In this document: one piece after another, positions 1-5,060 of the stretch
How the letters are laid out: each line of letters begins with the position of its first letter
How positions within the stretch are numbered: the first letter of the stretch is position 1
From: CAJQND01 sp051010055
Lineage (GTDB): Bacteria; Pseudomonadota; Alphaproteobacteria; Rhizobiales; CAJQND01
Reading direction: 5' to 3'
Assembly (NCBI GenBank): GCA_051010055.1
Contig: JBPCVY010000005.1
Location: 1 to 5,060 of the forward strand
Length of the DNA stretch: 5,060 nt
The notes under the pieces: generated by a model
Seen by the model: the letters and a program-made list of their open reading frames with translations, nothing else
What the model was told of the DNA's origin: nothing
Databases searched by the model: none
Made by a program: the position numbers and the translations under genes

Positions 1-176
1 CGGTGGCAATTGTTGAAGCCCGACGGCGTGTAGGCGATGCCGACAACTTTTTTTGCCAGCATTTCGCGCGAGTAACCCATTGAACTTGCAAAAGAATTTC
101 GCAAGTAAATGGAAAAGTCCCTGTCGCCGTAATTGGTAAGGCCTCTGGCCAGGCCATGTTCGCCATTGTCTGACAT
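1..176 (-). CDS. IlvD/Edd-family dehydratase, N-terminal part (runs off left edge)
   Basis: Only the first 58 codons, plus two bases of an Arg codon, are in the window. The frame starts at the ATG at 176-174 and stays open to base 1. The translation carries the N-terminal signature of the IlvD/Edd family: GLTNYGDRDF at residues 12-21, SMGYSREML at 32-40, VVGIAYTPSGFNNCH at 44-58. Members are [2Fe-2S] (or [4Fe-4S]) enzymes that remove water from 2,3-dihydroxy acids or aldonic acids to give 2-keto(-3-deoxy) acids. Cys57 in NNCH matches the first cluster ligand, which is NPCH in many relatives; the other two ligands lie outside. Tyr49 sits where many relatives have Asp or Asn. The gene follows the ThDP enzyme after 12 nt, in the same frame, with no clear Shine-Dalgarno, so coupled translation is likely. 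The family is secure. The substrate (branched-chain intermediate, sugar acid or other) is not, and the catabolic context argues against a biosynthetic ilvD. Confidence 0.9.
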   Translation of the reverse strand, partial: MSDNGEHGLARGLTNYGDRDFSIYLRNSFASSMGYSREMLAKKVVGIAYTPSGFNNCH

Positions 177-188
177 GCGCGTGCCGAT

Positions 189-2078
189 CTAAATGTTCTG
201 CTCGATATATCTTGCCTGTACGTCACCAACCCAGTTGCCGACATTCCAGGAGCCATAAGCTCCCATACCGCCTAAGGGATCGGCACCACAATAAACCGGC
301 ACATGAATAAGCGACAGGCCGCTATAGGCGCGTGCCTCTTCCAGCGCGGCACGCAAACCTTCAACGCTGGCGCCGCCGGAAAGCGCCATCACACCTTTCA
401 CGGAGGAGGCCATCGCCATATAGTCAACATCAACGCTGTCATTTGTGCGGAATTGGTTCATGTATTGGGCTTCCTGCAAGCCCGTTATGGCCGCCATGCG
501 CCGGTTATCGAACAGCACGATCATGCCGTTTACGCCGTGCTCAACGCCATCAATGAGCACCTGAGGGTTCATCATGAACGAACCATCGCCAGAAAAGGCG
601 ATGCCATAGCGGGGACTGCCGGCAATGGCAGATGCCAAAAGCGCAGAAACCGCAAACCCCATATAGGAGGCCCCGGCCTCTGTGTAGGTGTCGCCGGTGC
701 GGTCATCTTCGACAATCTGAAAACCGTTTGCCTGAACATCACCGGCATCAAAAAATTTTGCCGCGTTTTGTTCTTTCGCAAAATCGGCAACGGTTCTTAT
801 GGCCGCTGGTTGGGTCAGCACTTTTTTCTGCCACACCACATCTTCCAGCACCGGTGAGTTGTAACGGCTGGATTTGAACTGAGCCCATTCAGCCTTTGCG
901 TTAGCGCACTGTGACAGCCAGTGCGCATCAGGGCTCAGCCCTTTATTACTGCGCGAAAGAAGAGCGCCGATGACAGCGGAAATATCACCGGGAAGCCCAA
1001 ATGTGTTTGCATAGTGCGAGAGGTCAGAAAGATCACCATTGATGTTCACAACAGCCTTGGCGTTGGGATAACCGACTCCGGAGCAGTCTGCCTGGCACAC
1101 AGCGCGGGTACCTATCGCAATGAGAAGTTCGGCATTTTCCATAGCGAAGTTGCCAGAAATTGAACCTTTCGATCCGCCAACATGCATGTTTTGAAGATGG
1201 TTATCAGGCAGAACGCCTGTTGAACCGGGAGAAAGCACGACGGCAGCTCCTGCCGCCTCGGCGAGTTTGCGAACCGCTTCATCGTGGCCTCGGGTGCCGC
1301 CGCCGGCCTTGATCGCTATCTTCTTATGAGATGCGATGAGGGACAGCGCCTTTTCATAAACGCTGTCTTTCACCGGCGCGGTTGCCGGAAATTCCGGCCG
1401 CCCCGGCAGTGTTGCAAGATTTACCCGAACCATTTCCGGTTGCGTGTTCAGGGGCAACAGAAGATAGAACGGCCCTGCCTTGTAAGGATGGTGCACGCAA
1501 ACCGACCCACAGCGCATTGCATCTCTAATGGCAGATGGTGTGTGAAGAACATAAGACTGGCCCATGGCCGCCGTGAGCTTTCCGAACAGGCCCTGTTCTT
1601 CTTTGGGGATTTGCTGCATATTGTAGCCCTCCCCACAAGTCGTCTCATCGCCGTAAATGTGATAAACGCCGACACCATTCGATGCTGATGCCAGCGAACC
1701 TGCCATTGCCTGCAATGCGCCTGGGCCAATGGATGTCACCACCGCTGGAACTTCCCCATACTGCCAAGAAAGCGCTGTTGCAGCATGGGTCATTTCCACC
1801 TCATTGCGGAAGTTGAACGTGCGGGTTACGCCTTCTTCATCGTATACACGCAAGACCTCGCCAAGGTCGGTGGAGCCGTGGCCGAAGATTGCCAGATATT
1901 TGCTCACGTTCTGGCGCAACAAGCCGAGGACGAGCGCTTCGGAAAGGCTGACATCAACAATTTCAGCAAGGGCGCCGCTGGAAAGTGCTTCATCAATGGC
2001 GCCGGCTTTTGCAATCGCAGCAGCGCGTTTTCTCATCGCCCCGCTGAGTGCTGTTTCCCCGCTATTTTGTTTAGGCAT
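189..2078 (-). CDS. ThDP-dependent enzyme, IolD-like (acylhydrolase/carboligase superfamily)
   Basis: A 629-residue thiamine diphosphate enzyme with the usual three domains: N-terminal pyrimidine-binding (about 45-215), central (about 240-375), C-terminal pyrophosphate-binding (about 440-600). The likely catalytic Glu that activates the cofactor is Glu93 in FRNEVEMTHAA. The Mg/ThDP motif begins GDGSF at 497 and closes at Asn525 in LFDN, giving GDG-X25-N. From memory, length and several segments match IolD, 3D-(3,5/4)-trihydroxycyclohexane-1,2-dione hydrolase: IFGHG at 64-68, TSIGPGA at 115-121, IGTR at 322-325, FRTND at 543-547 with VDY at 551-553, and YGSWNVG at 608-614 near the C terminus. 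Residues 1-44 form an Ala- and charge-rich extension of unclear role. The ATG at 2078 is preceded by AGGAA at a spacing of 7 nt, supporting this start over Met15. It overlaps the end of tctA by 8 nt. No inositol gene is visible nearby, so the substrate is probably not the inositol intermediate. ThDP family membership is near certain, IolD-like subgroup likely, reaction unknown. Confidence 0.85.
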   Translation of the reverse strand: MPKQNSGETALSGAMRKRAAAIAKAGAIDEALSSGALAEIVDVSLSEALVLGLLRQNVSKYLAIFGHGSTDLGEVLRVYDEEGVTRTFNFRNEVEMTHAATALSWQYGEVPAVVTSIGPGALQAMAGSLASASNGVGVYHIYGDETTCGEGYNMQQIPKEEQGLFGKLTAAMGQSYVLHTPSAIRDAMRCGSVCVHHPYKAGPFYLLLPLNTQPEMVRVNLATLPGRPEFPATAPVKDSVYEKALSLIASHKKIAIKAGGGTRGHDEAVRKLAEAAGAAVVLSPGSTGVLPDNHLQNMHVGGSKGSISGNFAMENAELLIAIGTRAVCQADCSGVGYPNAKAVVNINGDLSDLSHYANTFGLPGDISAVIGALLSRSNKGLSPDAHWLSQCANAKAEWAQFKSSRYNSPVLEDVVWQKKVLTQPAAIRTVADFAKEQNAAKFFDAGDVQANGFQIVEDDRTGDTYTEAGASYMGFAVSALLASAIAGSPRYGIAFSGDGSFMMNPQVLIDGVEHGVNGMIVLFDNRRMAAITGLQEAQYMNQFRTNDSVDVDYMAMASSVKGVMALSGGASVEGLRAALEEARAYSGLSLIHVPVYCGADPLGGMGAYGSWNVGNWVGDVQARYIEQNI

Positions 2079-3591
2079 TTTTTTGTTCCTGGGTAGCGGT
2101 GGCGATGTTTTGTTTTTTCTCTTTGAACATGCTGATGGCCTTGAGAGCGAAAATTGAAAGGGCCAATGCGAAGAACACTATGGCCACAGGCGAAGTGTAA
2201 AAAATGTCCAACTTGCCCTCTGAAAGGATCATAGCGGTGCGGAATTCGCGTTCCAATGTTGGCCCGAGAACAAGCCCGAGGATGACCGGCGTTACCGGTA
2301 TGCGGGCAAGCATCAGCAAGTAAGCGCCAAGGCCGATGATGCCCATGGTGTAGACATCGAAAACGGAGTTGCGAATGGCGAATGCGCCCAACCCGCACAT
2401 AACGATGATACCGACACCGAGAAGGTGCGCTGGAATTTGCAATACCCGTACAAAGAAGCGGATGCCGAAGACCTGGATGGCGAGCACCGACAAATAGGCA
2501 ATGATGATGGAAACGTAGACGCCGTAAATCTGGGCTGGATGCTCGATAAACAGCATCGGGCCCGGGATGAGGCCGTGAATGAGCAGTCCTGAAAGGACAA
2601 TTGCCGTTGCCGGATCACCTGGTATGCCCAGAGATAGAAGCGGTATCATTGCACCCCCGGTAACCGCATTGTTGGCGGTTTCAGGAGCAACAACACCCTC
2701 AATGGAGCCCTTGCCAAAGCGTTCCGGTTTTTTGGAAAACCGTTTAGCATGATCATAGGCCAGAAAGGCGGCAATGGGGCCGCCTGTGCCGGGTATTGCG
2801 CCGATACCGGTGCCAAGGGCCCCGCACCGCAGCATGAGCCAGAAGTTCTTCTTCAAATGGCTTGCAGAGGGCAGCTCAGTTCGCACATCTGCGGCCTCAA
2901 CCGTAACCTGCTCGCCTTTCAGGTATGTACTGAACACCCTGATAATGTGCGGCACCGCGAACAGCCCGATCATGGCGACAAGCAGATTTATGCCCTGCTG
3001 CATGGTCGTTAAACCGAAGGTGAGCCGTTGAGCTCCCTCAAGCTCGTCCAAGCCGATGGTCATGGCCATTAGGCCGATGAAACCGGCAATCAACCCGCGC
3101 ACCATGGACTTGCCCGCTAGCCCGCATATTGTCGAAAGCCCGAACAACACCAATGCGAAAATTTCTGCAGGTCCAAATTTGATGGCCATGCGCGCCACCA
3201 GGTCAACCGAAACAATCATTACCGCAAGGCTCATCAGGCCGCCGAAAACTGAAACGATAACTGCGGTTCCCAACGCCAGCGAAGCCTGGCCCTTGCGCGT
3301 CAGCTGATAGCCGTCGATGACAGTTGCCGCTGCCGATGGCGTGCCTGGTATGCCGAGCAAAATCGCCGATACGGAACCGCCGGTCATTCCGCCAATGTAG
3401 GTGCCCAGGAGGAGCCCGATTGCCGGTGTTGCCTCAAGCGAAAACGACATGGGTAGCACAAGGGCAAGGGCGACTGTGAACGTGAGCCCCGGTATGGAAC
3501 CAAACACCAGACCCACAAACGCGCCGGCTGCCACGGCAACTACCGCCTCAAGACCGAGGGCGTTGGGGAGCGCTGTCATCAAGGCTTCCAT
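2071..3591 (-). CDS. tctA: Tripartite tricarboxylate transporter, large membrane subunit TctA
   Basis: A 506-residue, very hydrophobic inner-membrane protein of the TctA family, the transport channel of TTT systems, which import carboxylates delivered by a periplasmic TctC, usually driven by an ion gradient. Diagnostic Gly/Pro loops occur in two repeated halves: GSIPG (31-35) and LLGIPGTPSA (78-87) in the first, GAIPGTGGP (264-272) and LSLGIPGDPATA (319-330) in the second. PETANNAV (303-310) is also typical. About a dozen membrane segments can be drawn. A polar loop at about 222-250 separates the halves, and a Lys/Gln-rich tail (489-506) is probably cytoplasmic. Length is normal for the family. 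The start is set by GAGGAG five nt before the ATG; Met5 is too far from it. It lies 9 nt after tctB, in the same frame, and its last 8 nt overlap the ThDP gene. Substrate specificity cannot be told from this subunit. Confidence 0.97.
   Translation of the reverse strand: MEALMTALPNALGLEAVVAVAAGAFVGLVFGSIPGLTFTVALALVLPMSFSLEATPAIGLLLGTYIGGMTGGSVSAILLGIPGTPSAAATVIDGYQLTRKGQASLALGTAVIVSVFGGLMSLAVMIVSVDLVARMAIKFGPAEIFALVLFGLSTICGLAGKSMVRGLIAGFIGLMAMTIGLDELEGAQRLTFGLTTMQQGINLLVAMIGLFAVPHIIRVFSTYLKGEQVTVEAADVRTELPSASHLKKNFWLMLRCGALGTGIGAIPGTGGPIAAFLAYDHAKRFSKKPERFGKGSIEGVVAPETANNAVTGGAMIPLLSLGIPGDPATAIVLSGLLIHGLIPGPMLFIEHPAQIYGVYVSIIIAYLSVLAIQVFGIRFFVRVLQIPAHLLGVGIIVMCGLGAFAIRNSVFDVYTMGIIGLGAYLLMLARIPVTPVILGLVLGPTLEREFRTAMILSEGKLDIFYTSPVAIVFFALALSIFALKAISMFKEKKQNIATATQEQKNA
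2086..2090 (-). promoter_or_regulatory. Ribosome binding site of the ThDP enzyme gene
   Basis: AGGAA on the minus strand is separated from the ATG at 2078 by CAAAAAA, a 7-nt spacer. It sits inside the last codons of tctA, as expected for overlapping operon genes. An unstructured A-rich spacer should favour initiation. It supports Met1 over Met15 as the start. Confidence 0.75.
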
Positions 3592-3596
3592 GAGCG

Positions 3597-3602
3597 CTCC
3601 TC
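3597..3602 (-). promoter_or_regulatory. Ribosome binding site of tctA
   Basis: GAGGAG on the minus strand lies 5 nt before the tctA ATG and overlaps the TGA stop of tctB (3603-3601). It is the best Shine-Dalgarno match in the window and decides the start at 3591 over the in-frame ATG four codons later. The overlap with the tctB stop suggests ribosomes ending tctB can reinitiate at tctA. Confidence 0.85.
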
Positions 3603-4098
3603 AGATAATCGTTATCCAGGTGCCGGGAGGCAGATAAGCGCCCAACAACTTGCCGAAAACGAGCCAGCACCCAGCGGTGATACCAAATGCCATAGCCGCT
3701 ATTTGCTTGATATTGCGAATTTCCAGAATGCCCCACATGGCAGCGGCTGCAACCAGTGGCGTGGCCAGAACGAACCCTATCTTGAACAACAGGAAACCGT
3801 AGGCGAGAACCAGGCCAAACACGCTCAGGGCGATCTTGATTTTTGCCCAGGTGACAGCTTCAACACTTTCCTCACCAGCCCATTCGCCGGGCCTGTAGGA
3901 GGCCACAACCATGATCGCCGAGAGAACCATGAGGCAAATACCGAACATCAACGGAAAGGCGCGCGGGCCCACATCACCCTCTCCCTGGCCGCCGGGGATT
4001 GTTTGATAAACAGTCACCGACCAGACCAGGGCGAAGGCAAGTAGCACCAGCCCCGTTGTTCTATCGCGGCTGGCAGCAGGGTTTTTTCCTGACGGCAT
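3601..4098 (-). CDS. tctB: Tripartite tricarboxylate transporter, small membrane subunit TctB
   Basis: A 165-residue membrane protein with the length, topology and motifs of TctB, the poorly conserved small subunit that pairs with TctA. A short basic N terminus (1-14) precedes a first membrane helix at about 15-33. GDVGPRAFPL (41-50), the usual G-x-x-x-FP loop, leads into helix two (about 49-66). A polar loop (68-85) follows, then a hydrophobic stretch at about 87-124 broken by KIGF, and a last helix at about 131-149. The closing LLGAYLPPGTW (151-161) is a common TctB ending. The start lies 2 nt after the tctC stop. The only purine-rich sequence before it, AGTAGG, is too close to the ATG for a normal ribosome site, so translation probably depends on ribosomes finishing tctC. 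No better in-frame start exists before the first helix. Family assignment rests on motifs plus position between tctC and tctA. Confidence 0.9.
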   Translation of the reverse strand: MPSGKNPAASRDRTTGLVLLAFALVWSVTVYQTIPGGQGEGDVGPRAFPLMFGICLMVLSAIMVVASYRPGEWAGEESVEAVTWAKIKIALSVFGLVLAYGFLLFKIGFVLATPLVAAAAMWGILEIRNIKQIAAMAFGITAGCWLVFGKLLGAYLPPGTWITII

Positions 4099-4100
4099 AC

Positions 4101-5060
4101 CTACTTTTTGAGCCCAAGTTCGCCCATCAACATGGATATGCTCTTATCATCAGAAGCGATTTGCTTGCCAAATGATGTGTGATCGGAAAACGCGCGGGTA
4201 AAGCCGATTTTTTCCGATGCAGCTTTAAACTCATCACTTTCAACAGCTGCCTTGGCAGCAGCTTCAAGTTTCATCACCACCTCATCCGGAGTGCCCTTTG
4301 GAGCTGCAAGCCCGCGCCACATTGTAATGTCGATATCTGCACCCTGTTCCTTGGCGGTCGGAACATCGGGGACGATCTTGATACGCTCAGCGCTGGTGAC
4401 CGCAAGGATGGTCAGGGTTCCTGCCTTTGCGTGGGAAACAAACTGCCCGGGCCACTGAATGGCAGCGTCAATCCGGTTGCCAAGTAATTCTGCCGGCGCC
4501 TTGCCTTTGCCATAAGGCACGTAAACCACTTTATCGGCAATACCGAGAGCATCGAACAAAGCAGCAGAAGTCAGATGAGTGAAAGAGCCTTTGCCCGAAA
4601 TGCCGACTTTGAGTTTGTCTGAGCCGGACTTGGCCGCTGTCACCATATCTCCAAGAGACTTCCAGCCGGACTTGGAGTTCACGGCCAATGCGGGAACTTC
4701 TGTCGAAATCCGGGCAATCGGCGTAAACGCCTCATAATTAAAGCTCATATTGCCTTTGTGGTGGGCGGTTGAAACCGAGTTTGAGTTCCACACGATGTTG
4801 TAACCGTCTGCCGGGGTTCCCTGGACATGGGTGTATCCGACCGCGCCGCCGCCACCTGTTCGGCTGACAGGCACAACCGGTTGAGACATGCTCTTCGACA
4901 TCAAGTCTGCAAGCAGCTGGCCAATTGCCTTGGCTGTGCCGCCGAACAGGATAGTCATTTCAACCGGCTTTTCCGGATACTCCGCCCGGCTCCCCGGTGC
5001 CGTACCAAGTACCAGTAACGCCGCAGCCGAAACCGCGATGGCGCCGCGGCGCGTCAGTTT
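4101..5060 (-). CDS. tctC: TctC/Bug-family periplasmic solute-binding protein (start just beyond right edge)
   Basis: The frame ends at TAG (4103-4101) and is open to base 5060, giving 319 visible residues, nearly the full family length of about 320-330. Position 1 here is the codon at 5060-5058. The first residues, KLTRRG followed by a hydrophobic core (7-21) and SRA|EYP at 24-29, form an export signal, so the true start is at or a few codons past the edge. The ATG at 4958 (residue 35) would delete the signal and first strand and is not the start. Mature-protein hallmarks: YPEKP (28-32), GGGG (69-72), PADGYN (83-88), FTPIAR (112-117), plus the later VPYGKGKAPAELLGNRID segment. It should bind a small carboxylate in the periplasm and present it to TctAB. 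Unusually, FGGTAK (39-44) has Lys44 where the usual G-G-x-x-D motif has Asp. Family sure; ligand unknown. Confidence 0.95.
   Translation of the reverse strand, partial: KLTRRGAIAVSAAALLVLGTAPGSRAEYPEKPVEMTILFGGTAKAIGQLLADLMSKSMSQPVVPVSRTGGGGAVGYTHVQGTPADGYNIVWNSNSVSTAHHKGNMSFNYEAFTPIARISTEVPALAVNSKSGWKSLGDMVTAAKSGSDKLKVGISGKGSFTHLTSAALFDALGIADKVVYVPYGKGKAPAELLGNRIDAAIQWPGQFVSHAKAGTLTILAVTSAERIKIVPDVPTAKEQGADIDITMWRGLAAPKGTPDEVVMKLEAAAKAAVESDEFKAASEKIGFTRAFSDHTSFGKQIASDDKSISMLMGELGLKK
4983..5060 (-). other. N-terminal export signal peptide of TctC (partial)
   Basis: The 26 visible residues show a basic start (KLTRRG), an Ala/Leu/Val hydrophobic core and a plausible signal-peptidase site after SRA, just before the EYPEKP that normally begins mature TctC proteins. 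T-R-R is twin-arginine-like, but the Phe/Leu that usually follows in Tat signals is replaced by Gly-Ala, so Sec and Tat export cannot be separated by eye. The initiating codon is outside the window; an ATG directly before the first Lys codon would be a natural fit. Confidence 0.8.

Noticed and set aside
48..54. Run of seven A on the minus strand in the dehydratase, read GCA AAA AAA G, resembling a slippery frameshift heptamer.
   Set aside because: The family signature (VVGIAYTPSGFNNCH) continues in the same frame past the run, so no frameshift is needed, and no stimulatory structure or alternative product is evident. It is probably chance.
303..857. A 184-codon open frame on the plus strand.
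   Set aside because: It lies wholly antisense to the ThDP gene, across its catalytic C-terminal domain, including the GDG motif. Its translation is rich in His, Arg and Gly with no recognisable domain, and no ribosome site was apparent. It is a shadow of a conserved gene.
2078..2084. Seven-A run next to the ThDP start codon.
   Set aside because: Six of the bases form the ribosome-site spacer and the seventh is the A of ATG. It lies upstream of coding sequence and is typical of A-rich spacers.
1284..2157. Plus-strand open frames of 103-142 codons.
   Set aside because: They are antisense to the ThDP gene and the tctA end, overlap each other in different frames, and show no family motif. The minus-strand reading gives known proteins throughout.
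2284..2300. Short repeated and inverted ACCGG elements suggesting a hairpin.
   Set aside because: They lie inside the conserved tctA coding sequence (a Pro-Val-Thr-Pro-Val segment), where codon repetition explains the pattern. There is no T-tract or intergenic position.
2313..2618. A minus-strand 101-codon frame within tctA in another frame.
   Set aside because: It is nested in well-conserved TctA membrane segments, is Ser/Cys-rich and shows no motif. It is an out-of-frame shadow.
1..5060. tRNA, rRNA, CRISPR array, insertion sequence, riboswitch or promoter.
   Set aside because: The whole window is occupied by tightly packed minus-strand coding sequence; the largest gap is 12 nt. No repeat-spacer periodicity or transposase frame is seen. 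The operon promoter should lie to the right of the window.

Overview
The window reads as one compact operon written entirely on the minus strand, so transcription runs from the right edge to the left. It is typical of a heterotrophic proteobacterium. The G+C content is moderately high (judged by eye, not computed), there is a full TctCBA tripartite tricarboxylate transporter (TTT), and the sugar-acid-type enzymes are packed without intergenic space. An alphaproteobacterium is my best guess, but nothing here fixes the taxon.

Layout in transcription order: (1) a periplasmic TctC/Bug solute-binding protein, whose reading frame is open to the right edge and starts just outside it (4101 to beyond 5060); (2) TctB, the small membrane subunit (3601-4098); (3) TctA, the large transport subunit (2071-3591); (4) a thiamine diphosphate (ThDP) enzyme resembling IolD, the ring-opening hydrolase of inositol catabolism (189-2078); (5) the first 58 codons of an IlvD/Edd-family dehydratase that runs off the left edge (before 1 to 176). 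Gaps are 2, 9 and 12 nt plus one 8-nt overlap, so the genes are almost certainly cotranscribed and partly translationally coupled. No promoter, terminator, regulator, RNA gene, mobile element, repeat array or CRISPR array is visible, and no stretch of even 20 bases lacks a gene.

Proposed joint role (inference): the transporter captures and imports an organic acid, the IlvD/Edd enzyme dehydrates a vicinal diol, and the IolD-like enzyme cleaves or rearranges the resulting keto compound. This dehydratase plus IolD-like pair resembles the IolE-IolD steps of inositol breakdown, but with an unrelated dehydratase family and an anion transporter. The substrate cannot be read from the sequence. That makes the operon a candidate for an uncharacterised catabolic pathway.
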